Below, one piece after another: positions 53,990 to 64,000 of a stretch of 64,000 nucleotides of DNA. The translations under genes were made by a program, and so were the position numbers. The stretch spans positions 15,228,509 through 15,292,508 of the forward strand of contig OY754475.1 in assembly GCA_963575645.1 (NCBI GenBank), written 5' to 3'. Each line of letters starts with the position of its first letter. Position 1 is the first letter of the stretch. Below the pieces are notes generated by a model, which saw only the letters and a list, made by a program, of their open reading frames with translations, did no database searches and was not told where the DNA came from. This stretch comes from Xanthostigma xanthostigma. Taxonomy: Eukaryota > Arthropoda > Insecta > Raphidioptera > Raphidiidae.

Positions 53990-55467
53990 GTGACGTCACT
54001 CTAAATCCAATATGGCGGACTTCTAAATATGGCGGACTAATTTTATTATGCTTTCCTACAATATGGGTATCAAATGAAAAGGCTTGCTGAGAATAACTCG
54101 AAAAATAAAGTGACGTCACTCTAAATTCAATATGGCGGACTTCTAAAGATGGCGGATTAAGTTTTTTATGCTTTCCTACAATATGGGTATCAAATGAAAG
54201 GGCTTACTGAAACTAACTCAAAAAAAAAGTGACGTCACTCTAAATCAAATATGGCGGACTTCTAAAGATGGCGGACTAAGTTTTTTATGCTTTCCTACAA
54301 TATGGGTATCAAATGAAAGGGCTTACTGAAACTAACTCAAAGAATAAAGCGACGTCACTCTAAATCAAATATGGCGGACTTCTAAAGATGGCGGACTAAT
54401 TTTATTATGCTTTCCTACAATATGGGTATCAAATGAAAGAGCTTGCTGAGAATAACTCGAAAAATAAAGTGACGTCACTCTAAATCCAATATGGCGGACT
54501 TCTAAAGATGGCGGGCTAATTTTATTATGCTTTCCTACAATATGGGTATAAATGAAAGGGCTTTCTGAGAATAACTCTAAAAAATTAAGTGACGTCAGTC
54601 TAAATCTAATATGGCGGACTTCTAAAGATGGCGGATTAAGTTTATTATGCTTTCCTACAATATGGGTATCAAATGAAAGGGCTTGCTGAGAATAACTCGA
54701 AAAATAAAGTGACGTCACTCTAAATTCAATATGGCGGACTTCTAAAGATGGCGGATTAAGTTTTTTATGCTTTCCTACAATATGGGTATCAAATGAAAGG
54801 GCTTACTGAAACTAACTCAAAAAAAAAGTGACGTCACTCTAAATCAAATATGGCGGACTTCTAAAGATGGCGGACTAAGTTTTTTATGCTTTCCTACAAT
54901 ATGGGTATCAAATGAAAGGGCTTACTGAAACTAACTCAAAAAATAAAGTGACGTCACTCTAAATCAAATATGGTGGACTTCTAAAGATGGCGGACTAATT
55001 TTATTATGCTTTCCTACAATATGGGTATCAAATGAAAGAGCTTGCTGAGAATAACTCGAAAAATAAAGTGACGTCACTCTAAATCCAATATGGCGGACTT
55101 CTAAAGATGGCGGGCTAATTTTATTATGCTTTCCTACAATATGGGTATAAATGAAAGGGCTTGCTGAGAATAACTCGAAAAATAAAGTGACGTCAGTCTA
55201 AATCTAATATGGCGGACTTCTAAAGATGGCGGATTAAGTTTTTTATGCTTTCCTACAATATGGGTATCAAATAAAAGGGCTAACTGAAAACAACTCGAAA
55301 TAAAAGTGACGTTACTCTAAATTCAATATGGCGGACTAAGTTTTTTATGCTTTCCTACAATATGGGTATCAAATGAAAGGGCTTGCTGAGAACAACTCGA
55401 AAAATACAGTGACGTCATTCTAAATTCACTATAGCGGACTTCTAAAGATGGTGGACTTAGTTTTTTA
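53990..55467. repeat. 120 bp satellite, 12 full units plus a partial, with five-unit higher order
   Basis: Units start at GTGACGTCACT: 53990, 54110, 54229, 54349, 54469, 54589, 54709, 54828, 54948, 55068, 55187, 55306 and 55409 (partial). Most carry a TGACGTCA palindrome and two ATGGCGGAC words 15 bp apart. Diagnostic variants (GGATTAAG, CAAATATGG, GAGCTTGCTGAG, GCGGGCTAA with GGTATAAATG, GTCAGTCTAAATC) repeat in the same order in units 2-6 and 7-11. A block of about 598 bp was therefore duplicated. The minus-strand frames here arise because 120 is a multiple of 3. Confidence 0.95.
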
Positions 55468-55640
55468 CCCCGGAATTGTTTTTTTAAAAACTCCACATTT
55501 GCCCTTTCCCGTTTCACTGCGAGACAATTCGCATACCCCTTTATCGTTCACCCCGGAATTACAATTCGCATACCCGTTTATCGTTCACCCCGGAATTATT
55601 TTTTTAAAAACCCCACCTTTGCCCCATCGCGTTTCACTGC
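55466..55640 (+). repeat. Copy of the 37 bp-repeat module
   Basis: Two 37 bp units (ATTCGCATACCC...CCCCGGAATT) flanked by AAAAACTCCACATTTGCCC and GTTTCACTGC, as at 44318-44600. It replaces the end of the last satellite unit. Confidence 0.85.
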
Positions 55641-55644
55641 ATAT

Positions 55645-55850
55645 ATGCTTTAACGTTGTTTTTATATAATAATTGGGTAGTTTTCATAACTGTTTATTTT
55701 TCTATCTGTTTTTACAAGAAATTTATGAATTTTTTTTTCTAAACTTATAATTTCAGAAATATTTAAAAAAAAATCTGTTGTTCTTTTGTTCTGAAGATGT
55801 TAGTTAGGTAGTTCTTTGTTTAATTTTTGCATGACATAATAACATATTAC
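55645..55850 (+). repeat. Family A fragment (3' part)
   Basis: TTTATATAATAATTGGG, TTTTCATAACTGTTTA and TTTTGTTCTGAAGATG match 27458-27640. Confidence 0.7.
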
Positions 55851-56838
55851 ATAGAGAACCATGAAATTATTAAAATTATTTTTTTCCTTTCTGTGTTTCA
55901 TTATTTTCAACTGTTATTTTTTTCTTAGATTAAGTAAATTAAGTTATATTATTAAGCTCCAAGTGTCGTTAAATATATACACCGATTTTCAAACAAAACC
56001 CCGGGGTATATGCTGTAAAATTTCGCGCCTTGTAATTCTTGAATTACTTGGGCATATACTCCCACTGGTTATCATTGTATATTTTAGCAAAACGTGAAAG
56101 TACTTAGAGCCATCTATGGACGGTTAAGTTGTGTTGTTTATTCTGCTTGCAGTACCTATACATTTCTTTACATTTAGGTATATTTATTCAACACTAGATG
56201 ACACGTACATGTAAATATTTCTATAAAAACTGGAGGTTTGACTTTAAAATAAGTAACAAAGCAGGAAACTGCCGAAAACTGCAAAAAATTTGGACACAAC
56301 ATTCATGTCGGTAAACTAAGATGAATGTGCGTACTCTCTCCCTTCCCCATTCGTTCTTTTACACCCGGGTAAAATCGGGCGGGAGCGCTAGTACTTTATA
56401 ACCGTTTTGAAAAGGAGAATGAATGCGATAAAATGTGGCACGGAATTCGGTGAGCACATGTCGCACTCGCACTTGACCAGGGTTTTCATAAAAAAGTTTT
56501 ATTCAAGTGACTATACTGATTTACCACGACCTGACAGTTACATAAGAGTAATCTTTTTCTGGTAAGTTAAATGTCACTAGGTACTATAATAATAGATTAG
56601 ATTACATAGTCAAGGAAAGAAGCCATTAGAGTGCTGTGTGGGGCAAGAATACAGCTTACTGACTTTTTATTATATTAAACGATGTAGTTAACTTTCCTAA
56701 ACGCTAGGCTAACTTTACGGACTTCTCGAAATTACAAATATGTCTGATCGACATTTCTTTTATAGCAGATAATTAATCTTTTCGAGGATTTAAAAGTCAA
56801 TAAAAAGACATAAAGTATTTTTAAATCTTTCCTTATTT
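55851..56838. other. No supported gene
   Basis: The 78-residue frame at 55861-56097 starts with a hydrophobic segment (KLLKLFFSFLCFIIF) that could pass for a signal peptide. Its composition follows the AT bias and no domain is visible, so I do not call it a gene. Confidence 0.4.
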
Positions 56839-56841
56839 ATA

Positions 56842-56875
56842 ACACTAGCCGTTACCGCGTTTTTGCTCGCGTCAT
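56842..56875 (-). mobile_element. Helitron-like 3' end
   Basis: On the minus strand, GACGCGAGCAAAAACGCGG then TAACGG-CTAGT. The GC hairpin before CTAGT is the Helitron terminus form, opposite in direction to the remnant at 57.3-57.8 kb. Confidence 0.5.
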
Positions 56876-57248
56876 TGTCGTTTCTGACAGAAAATTTTCT
56901 TACCTGTTGGCATCTTTAAATAGAGTAAGATTTAACTTAATGTAATTTAACTTAATATTTTTTATTGTATGCCCACAAATTTGACCATTCAGTATTGAAC
57001 GCAACCCATACAGTCTAGTTCACATGTCCTTTTTTGATGAATTCCAGTCCTCCTTTACCGAAAATTATGATCATGGTGTCATTTGATTCGCAATGAAATT
57101 TAGAAAAATTGGAATGGGAGACGAAAAAATTGCAAAAGTTATAAACATGAGGGGGTTGTAATATTGTATGAAGTTACGCTTTCACGACCAGACCGCTGGG
57201 CCAATTGTGATGATTATGTAGATAGTTTAAACTCTTGAAAAAAATTAA

Positions 57249-57535
57249 CCTCTAAGGGGGTTAATGCCTTCTCATAAATTAAGGTTAAAAGTGAGTGTTC
57301 CGGTAGTTTTAAAGCGAAATCTTGATGCGCCCAAATTGTATAATGGTACACGTTTACAAGTTTCCCATCTGGGTCGAAAAATTGTTAGGGTTATTATAAT
57401 TAGTGGCAAATCTGAAGGAGAGACTGTTTTAATACCACGAATACCAATTATTCCAACGGATTTGATTTCTCAATTTAAAAGATTACAATTTTCATTAAAA
57501 GCTGCTTTCGGAATTACAAGGGCAAACACTTAAGG
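57249..57535 (+). pseudogene. Helitron helicase, C-terminal part
   Basis: Helitrons encode a Rep nuclease fused to a Pif1-type helicase for rolling-circle transposition. This frame carries the helicase end. LMPSHKLRLKVSVPVVLKRN corresponds to the usual MPPHKLxLKVGxPVMLLRN. It continues with LDAPKLYNGTRL, then IPRIPIIPTDLISQFKRLQF (family: IPRIPMIPSD...FEFKRLQFP) and AAFGIT. The next reading (QGQTLKV) is in another frame, so a small deletion with frame change falls near 57520, where the family reads AMTINKAQGQ. No Rep or Walker motifs are found upstream, so this is a truncated relic. Confidence 0.88.
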
Positions 57536-57690
57536 TAGCCAGCATTTACTTTGAAAAACCATGTTTTTCGCACGACCAGCTGTATGTGGCTTTCTGACGT
57601 GTAGGTATCGAATCCTCAAAATCTTTATGTTTTTGCAGTATATGCAGGTAAATCAAAAAATATACTTTATAGGGCCATCTTGCTTGAATT
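57521..57690 (+). pseudogene. Helitron helicase, last motifs in a second frame
   Basis: CAAGGGCAAACACTTAAG encodes QGQTLK. It is followed by VASIYFEKPCFSHDQL and YVAF, a stop, and RVGIESSK, the QGQSL...CFSHGQLYVACSRVG block of Pif1-type Helitron helicases. Further pieces (GKSKNILYRAIL) follow in the first frame. Clearly decayed. Confidence 0.82.
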
Positions 57691-57769
57691 TATGAATATT
57701 TTAATCAATTAATTCAATTGTACACACTGATTCCACGCGGACGAAGTCGCGGGTAAAAGCTGTTATGTT

Positions 57770-59618
57770 GCAACCCTTAGGGTCATTTTGAATCTTAATT
57801 AGTAAGAATGTCGTTATAGTTTCTACCTAACAGAAAACGGAAAAATAATTCGCAAATGGCGACTGTGAAAAAAAAACATTTTTCGACCTTTTTTTTCATA
57901 ATTGTTAATTTTTAAATATCGTCAAAAACATAATTTTGACACAAAAATAGTAGGGGCGATAGAAAATTGTATATTGAAAATTGGTATGAAATTTGAAATA
58001 AATCGGATATCATGTCAACCATGTTGAAAAAAGTAGTTTTGAGAAAAACGCGCTTAAAGCTTTGAGCAGAGTTTTGGTCTAAGTTATAGAATGCTATTGA
58101 GCTGAACTGAACACAGAACAGGAAAAGGTTTTTAAAAGAATGTATAATTATCCAAAGAAAGGTCATGTAGTCGGGCATTGTTTATCGTCTATTATTGTTA
58201 CGGACTTAGTTGCTGCATCAGTAAAATAGCTATAACTTCGTAAATCATTAGAATTTTAAAATTTTCTCTCAAGGATATATTCTAAAAGGGTTAAACTTTA
58301 AGAATATACAAATAAAAAAATGATTTCTTCAAAATTCTAGATCAGAATACCCACTTAATTGTAAAATTTATGAGATCTGAAATGAACAAAACAAAATAAA
58401 TGTGAAAAAAAGACAAACTTTTCTTGAAATGTACTAAAACGGAAAGAAATATATTTTTTTAACTTGGGTTTTTAAGTGTCGGTCAGTCTAATGAACTTTT
58501 CTTAGAGTACACAAATAATTATGAACATAAATTATTTAACTTTTTTTTTTCCTTTTTAGTACATTTCAATAAAAATTTGTCTTTAAGAAGTAATTTTCTT
58601 TACATTTTGCCGTCCTCCGCAATATTATTCTTTCCTTGTGAACTACTCAGTATAGATATGCTTTTTGTGCCAAAAATGCATTTCCTATAAGTCATAACAT
58701 AACTACCAGTTTCAAAATTACAAAACAAGACAAGCTTTAAAAATATGTACTGACAGTGTTTGTCGCTTATATAAGTTATCTTTTGTGGGTCACAATATAT
58801 CCGGTATTTTGTCAGTTTTTCACCGCTTATTCCGTTTTCTCTGGCTTCTCTTTCTTTTCGGTCCAGCCTTGCTGTTAAAGTTCAGGTGAATAAAGTAAAC
58901 AATAAATAAAACACATGTGTTCCGCAAGCCATGCTGTAAGTTTGAATAGTTTAACAATAATTCTTACTAGATTTTCCTTTGAATTGTTTAAAATCGTTGG
59001 CGAAGCCAAAAGTGCACCTCCTGTTAAGTTTACCACAGTTATGATCAAGAGACATTTTTACCCAAATTTTTTATTTTAAAATTTAAACTACTGAACATAT
59101 TCTTAAGAATTAAAATAGGGTTGTATTGTGATAGTAAATAAAGCGAATGAAATAAAATTTGAGTTTAAAAAAACTAAAACAACACGTTTTTATGAAATAA
59201 GAAATGTAAAATAATTGGACAAAAAAATTAGCTTCAATATAAAATAGCGTGAGACGTTTGATATCAGTAGTCCTAAATTTTTCATTACTAGCTATTTGTA
59301 AAAGTAGAGCCATTATGAACATTTAAGTAGTGAGCATCCCATGTTTTTTTTGTATTAAAGCTAATTTTTTTCCAAATTATTTTACATTTTTGAGTCCATA
59401 AAGACGTGTTGTTTTATTTAGTTTTACCTGTCCCGGTATCTGTCTGTTGGTCTTAAATCACATCTCGCAAGTTAAATTTGACCCATTTCTTGGTTTCCGA
59501 TTGAGCCGTTTTGTATACGTATATGTAGTTCCAAAGACAATACAATATTATAATAACTAACTGTCCGGTTCGGCTATCGTCCAGATGTATATCGCACATT
59601 TAATAAGGCACACTAAAA
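57770..59618. other. Gene-poor stretch
   Basis: No supported coding or repeat feature in 1.85 kb. The frames at 57912-58178 and 59110-59322 have no motif. Confidence 0.45.
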
Positions 59619-59950
59619 GTTTAAAAATAAAAGATTTTTTTTAAAACAAGCTTTTATTAGTTGTTAATAAAAAAAGAACAAAAAGTTAAAAATACTTTTA
59701 TTCCGATCAGAAATAAGCCATTTTATATGTACTTATCACATTGAAGTTTTCAAATAAAAGCGTGTTAAATTTTAATAAGAAAAAAAGGGTGTAAAACGCT
59801 TTTATTTAAAAAGCTTTAATGTGATAAGTACATATAAAACGGCTTGTTTCTAATCGGAATAAAAGTATTTTTAACTTTTTAGTCCTTTTTTTCATTAACA
59901 ACTAATAAAAGCTTGCTTTATAAAAAAAATCATTTATTTATTTTTTAAAC
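59619..59950. mobile_element. Foldback element, about 145-154 bp arms
   Basis: The arms 59619-59762 and 59797-59950 are inverted copies (GTTTAAAAATAAAAGATT and its complement). The inner word TGTACTTATCACATT pairs with AATGTGATAAGTACA. The loop is about 34 bp. Confidence 0.9.
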
Positions 59951-60164
59951 TCAGATTGTACCTTTTGTTTTTTATTTAATCGTGTGACTGATATAAATTA
60001 TTATTTGTATAAATTATGAGACTAAAAAAACAGCCTTTTGAAGAAAGAATAAACGAATGGACAGATAGCGTGAGCTTAGAACTATGGGTCTGTAGGGAAC
60101 TCTAGCCGTCTGACATAAATTACCAGTCAATTGCTCAAGAATTGCGATCATTAGTAGACCAACA

Positions 60165-60400
60165 AACCAGCCGACAACTGCTGTTTTGGGTCGAAATTTT
60201 CAATTACAATTTTAGTAGGTACTCGAATCTGAAAATGGTACTGTTTTATAGAATAGAATCTTCCCTTTTCTAAAAGCTATAATTTGAAACAATTTTGTGC
60301 GAAATTAACCTAGCTATAGGTAATTATAGTTTGAAAGAAATTCAGCTCTGTCACGCAAAGCGATAATGAAGCACATCCCGATAAAAGAGTCTGTACTATG
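60165..60400 (-). repeat. Family C repeat, inverted copy
   Basis: Reverse complement of 9540-9790: TTTCAATTACAATTTTAG, TACTGTTTTATAGAAT and GAAATTCAGCTCTGTCACGC. Confidence 0.8.
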
Positions 60401-60626
60401 CAAAAACTATTTTTTTTTATTTTAATAATAGATGAAGAAGAGACAAGTAATGTTCTGCTTGTAGCAGAGAAGAGAAATTTTATAACAGTCAAGTATCGTC
60501 AATAGTAGGAAATTAACAAGCCATAGAATTTAGTTCATCATTATATTAATTGATAGAGAGCTCATTATAATTATAGCTACACAAACGTATAAATTCGTCT
60601 CAGTACAAAAAAATTGTACTAATATA

Positions 60627-62014
60627 CAGAATGTTCAAAAAGTCCCGCAGCGCCTGAATATTATATCAAAAATTTGGTCACAAAAATTCCTCCCAAGCCA
60701 GTGCCTTTGTGGGGGGGGGCAAGGGGTAACTCGGAAATTTTAAATGGCAACCCCAATTTTTTTTTTGGATCAAATTCTTCGGGAAAAAGACACCTATTTC
60801 CCAAACTTTTTTTTTATTTAAGCTGCAGATCACCGAGTACGCGAGTTATATATCTATTATTGCTGATGTATCACATTCCATTGTGAATGCATCTCGCCAA
60901 ATAAGATAAACTATCTTTTGTAAAGCAAATGCAAAGATTCATTTTAACATTAAAATTATTATTATTCTAGAGACCAATGCATATGGTTGTTCTGAAATAA
61001 TTGTCAAACTCAATAATTAATACTTTTATTACTTGCAATTGCTAATTTAAACATTATTATATTGTAATACAAATTTTAAATAAATAATAGTATATTGTGC
61101 GACTAGTGAGAGAAGGAGAAGATTCCATGAGCGTAAAACACACGCGAGTGGAATATTCTCCTTCGATCAATAGTCGCACATAATACTTTATTCAACTAGC
61201 AGGAGTAATATGTAATCGGGGCCCTGATAAAAGAGGGAAAAATAATAAATCACTTCATTGATTGACGTACCACCGTCAGTGTATACACAAGATTGCCATG
61301 ATTTCGCTGAATTGCGATGCTGTTTTCATATAAGTATACAATACCGCCTACCACGTTCCTATTGGTCCAGAAGCTACTTGCAGTTTTTTTCATTATTTAG
61401 CGCTTGGGCTTGCTACTGAGTTTCTATTGGTCCAGAAAATTCATTATTACACTAGTGAAGTAATACATTATTTCTCCCACGCCAGAAAATTCATTATTAC
61501 ACTATAGTGAAGTAATATATTATTTCTCCCACGTTTAGCAGGGCCCCGAAATTACATATTACTCACGCGTGTTGAATAAAAACATTTTTTTATGAAATAT
61601 ATTATTTCAACATATTTAACTCGCGGGGTAAAATCTTCATTCCCTCAAGTAAAAGTTGATCATTTTGTAACGGGTCGAAGAATGGTACTCTTTTACTTGA
61701 CCTTGATAACAGTCTTAAAGATAAGTTCGTCGTTTTAAAGTGGATTTGCATTTCTATTCTAGATTAATGAAACACCATTACGTTGTATGACTAAGACTCT
61801 TGCTAAATTTTAGCCCGAGTACTCGCTGATCTGTAGCTTGAACAAAAAAAGTTTGGGACAAAAATGTCTTTTTTTGCCCGAAAAACTCGGTCCAATAAAA
61901 GAGATTGTAGTTGCCATTTAAAATTTGGAAGTTACCCTCTGCCCCTCCGCAAGGCACCCCTTTGGGACTTTGAGATATTCATGCGTCGCGGGACTTTTTG
62001 AACATTCTGTATAA
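60627..62014. mobile_element. 1.39 kb long-TIR element formed by two family D copies
   Basis: The left end 60627-60855 is the reverse complement of 61810-62014 (ATACAGAATGTTCAAAAAG to CTTTTTGAACATTCTGTAT). Between them lie a hairpin at about 61088-61184 (TGTGCGACTAGTGAGAG with its partner), a larger inverted pair at about 61190-61260 and 61510-61580 (both with GGGGCCCTG or CAGGGCCCC), and a 55 bp tandem duplication (61427-61536). No transposase is encoded. Confidence 0.75.
61190..61580. repeat. Inner inverted repeat with 55 bp tandem duplication
   Basis: The arms hold AGTAATATGTAATCGGGG and its partner CCCCGAAATTACATATTAC. The duplicated 55 bp starts CAGAAAATTCATTATTAC. The loop holds CCTATTGGTCCAGAAGC and a second like it. 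Confidence 0.75.
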
Positions 62015-62505
62015 AAATATAAAATAATATAATATGGTAGGTAGCCTAGTTAACATGTGTTTTTTTGGCATTAAAATTAATTGCGTCATATATAATTTTC
62101 TTCAATGTTTACACCGAGATAATTTATAGAAGCTGTTGTCGGTTAAATATGCTTTTATAGCTTTTTTAAAGCCGTTGTAGCTGCTGATAATTTTAATGTG
62201 GTCAGGCAGTGCATTGAATAATATTATGCCAGGTTTATACGGGGATATATTGAAATTATTAAAGTGCAACATTTGACCTTGTCTTGTATTATATGCAATT
62301 GTTCATACGTTTGAAATACAGTAGGTACTAAAGAATAAAAATATTTACACTATTTTTAACGCGCTTAACAATTTGTGAATATAAACTGTAAGTTTTTTAA
62401 AGTGAACATTTCTTTAAAAACGTGGATAAACTCATTTCCCTATGCAACGAAATTTATCACGAAATTGTACTATTAGTAACCCTACATAAACAATGATTTT
62501 TTGTA
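62015..62505. other. No supported gene
   Basis: AT-rich; no motif. Confidence 0.45.
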
Positions 62506-62507
62506 AA

Positions 62508-62560
62508 TATTGGTAGCTTAGTGGTAAAATGCCGGCCTGGGTTCGATTACCGTCAGGTGC
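62508..62560 (+). tRNA. Truncated tRNA-like sequence
   Basis: An A box TAGCTTAGTGG (62514-62524) and a B box GGTTCGATTAC (62540-62550) are only 15 bp apart, so the anticodon arm is missing. A T-rich run follows at 62573. It is a relic and cannot be a working tRNA. The minus frame at 62432-62695 merely reads through it. Confidence 0.5.
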
Positions 62561-62644
62561 GCGCAACAATTTGTATTTTTTTACTATTTTTAAGTACGTA
62601 TACCTATTATATATGTCGTAGGTATATTGCAAAATTAGGCTTTT

Positions 62645-62850
62645 TACAAAATGTCTAGGGAGTTTATAAAATGCCGGCAAAACGCGAGCGATCAAGGCAG
62701 TTTTCGTTATGACTATACCAATTCAGGCAAATTTATAAAATGCCGACAAAACGTGAGCAGAAGAACGTGCATCTCGTTCTGACGCATTATTTTCAGGCAT
62801 TTTACAATTTGCCAACAGCGATGTAGTCAAGATGTGAGCGGGAGAACAAA
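62645..62850. repeat. Short diverged repeats
   Basis: TTTATAAAATGCCGGCAAAACG and TTTATAAAATGCCGACAAAACG recur about 66 bp apart (62664 and 62730), each followed by GAGC words. Only about two copies. Confidence 0.55.
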
Positions 62851-62967
62851 TTAACAAAATTAGGTGGATAGGCACTAGGTACAATGACACAAGAAACAAT
62901 ACACTTCTTTATTACATAAATCTAAATAAACATTGTGGTTGTATTTCTATTATTCTTAGTTTAAAAT

Positions 62968-63073
62968 GGCATTGTTAAAAGAGAAAAACTTTTAACAATG
63001 CCAAAAAGCGGAATAAAATGCATGGCTCTTTTACCGTAAACAGAAAGAGCCATGCATTTTATTCTGCTTTTTT
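62968..63073. repeat. Two adjacent near-perfect hairpins
   Basis: The first is GGCATTGTTAAAAG, a 7-base loop, and the complement (62968-63002). The second has arms 63003-63031 and 63044-63073 (AATAAAATGCATGGCTC with its complement), one mismatch and a 12-base loop. The second has the size of a miRNA precursor. Confidence 0.88.
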
Positions 63074-64000
63074 CGTTGTCGTCCAATCAAATCCCTTTAC
63101 TGCGTAAATTGTTACAGAACGTAAAATTTCTGAAACATGGGTGTTGTTCACCATAAATATTGTATGAATGTATACAACTGGTACCATTACAATATTTCAT
63201 ACAGTGCAGTGTAGAGGAACCACTTTCAATGCTAGCATTAAATATTCAGAATATTAGCTTCGCAAATCAGAATACATGAATTTTTCAGTAGATTTTAATT
63301 TCTGTGGGAAACCTGTTTGCCTCTTGCAACTGAAAAGTGTTTATTAGTCGGTTCTAACTGCACTGCACCGAAATAATGTTCCAATTTCGACTTACATTCG
63401 TAAATAAATTATTTTGAAATATACTTTTCGTATGAAATCGGCAGAAAAACTGTGAAATAGGTATTATAATGGCGTATCATAATATTATTAGATTATTTTT
63501 TACATCTTTCGATAAAAATGTAAATGGAATAAACTAGATGCACGCCGCGCGGTTCAATTTTATTTGGCTACTTTATAAACATGAAGTTTTTGTTTGCGAC
63601 TTATTATTTATTATTGAGCTTCCTATAATATCCTCAAAAACATGTACGATATAAACTTTAAATTCATAAATGAGTGCAAACTGATTTTTGTTTTTTTATT
63701 TCGTAGAAGTCAAGTTGAAACATGACATAAAAACTCTGTGTAATCAGTTTTATAAAATAAACTTAATTATTATGAAAAAAAAATATATTAAAAATACTCT
63801 GTTTTTCACGCATCTGACTGCATCTCACCCCTTAACTGACTTTTTTTCGTAGATGAATTTGGAGAAAGAAGGAGAAAATCTGTCAATATTTCGTGGATTG
63901 GCATCGAAAAATTCACATCTTAAAAAAAAATACTCAAAACAATTGAGTGACAAAAGTGTTTTTCGGGGGGTTAAAAATCGCCATGCACACCTAGGCTCGA
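63074..64000. other. No supported gene
   Basis: No repeat or coding signal that I can support up to the window end. Confidence 0.45.

Larger units (their letters stand above)
57249..57766 (+). mobile_element. Truncated Helitron, 3' part
   Basis: The helicase relic is followed about 45 bp later by CCACGCGGACGAAGTCGCG (57734-57752), a terminal hairpin of the type seen in insect Helitrons. GGTAAAAGCTGTT follows where a CTAGT end would be expected. The CTRR end is therefore worn. Confidence 0.75.

Noticed and set aside
54365-54718. 117-residue repetitive minus-strand frame that looks like a repeat protein
   Set aside because: It arises because the satellite unit is about 120 bp, a multiple of 3. 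Neighbouring units with small length changes break it, and there is no start context or unique part.
55861-56097. Secreted or membrane peptide with a hydrophobic N-terminus
   Set aside because: Hydrophobic runs of Phe/Leu/Ile are expected from T-rich DNA; no supporting context.

Overview
The window is AT-rich arthropod nuclear DNA, probably from a sap-feeding hemipteran and perhaps an aphid. The grounds are the mix of decayed Tc1/mariner, Helitron, hAT, Penelope-like, SINE and Ty3/gypsy sequences, a THAP/YqaJ-type fragment of a kind I associate with aphids, and the lack of any complete host gene. The species call is inference. No bacterial operon, CRISPR array or intact cellular gene is visible. 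Most open frames sit inside inverted repeats or in unrelated sequence and look like chance frames.

Layout. 0-9 kb: a THAP head fragment joined tail to tail to a second fragment, two foldbacks (1.9 kb and 6.5-7.4 kb) and a tRNA-derived SINE (4.5 kb). 9-19 kb: foldbacks at 10.0, 11.1 and 11.5-12.2 kb, a Penelope-like element (13.2-14.1 kb) with its GIY-YIG domain, a CRE-containing MITE (16 kb), a branched hairpin, a short transposase-tail frame, and an unusual GC-rich array of small hairpins (17.67-18.13 kb). 19-28 kb: family A, B and C repeats, a tRNA-Pro-like gene, and two internally deleted Tc1/mariner elements, one with a demonstrable TA target site. 28-38 kb: foldbacks at 28.4, 29.4 and 31.2 kb, a short Helitron, and a 2.6 kb palindrome built of about 180 bp repeats. 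38-50 kb: a possible host exon pair (39.4 kb), a 5.6 kb compound palindrome (40.8-46.5 kb) with a broken gypsy element in one arm, a second SINE with a nested insertion, further foldbacks, and a hAT-type element with an 8 bp target duplication. 50-64 kb: a tRNA-Lys-like gene, a 120 bp satellite with five-unit higher-order structure (54-55.5 kb), a Helitron helicase remnant (57.3-57.8 kb), a 1.39 kb long-TIR element and a pair of hairpins.

Nothing here is a multi-gene pathway. The unifying feature is the density of inverted duplications: about 20 foldbacks with arms from about 20 bp to about 1.2 kb, several nearly perfect. Several foldbacks and small inserts carry a Penelope-type tail whose reverse strand reads CTGANGA, a short helix and GAAACG, the core of a hammerhead ribozyme. 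Either a foldback-generating process is active in this genome, or the region is a sink for hairpin-forming repeats that could feed endo-siRNA production.
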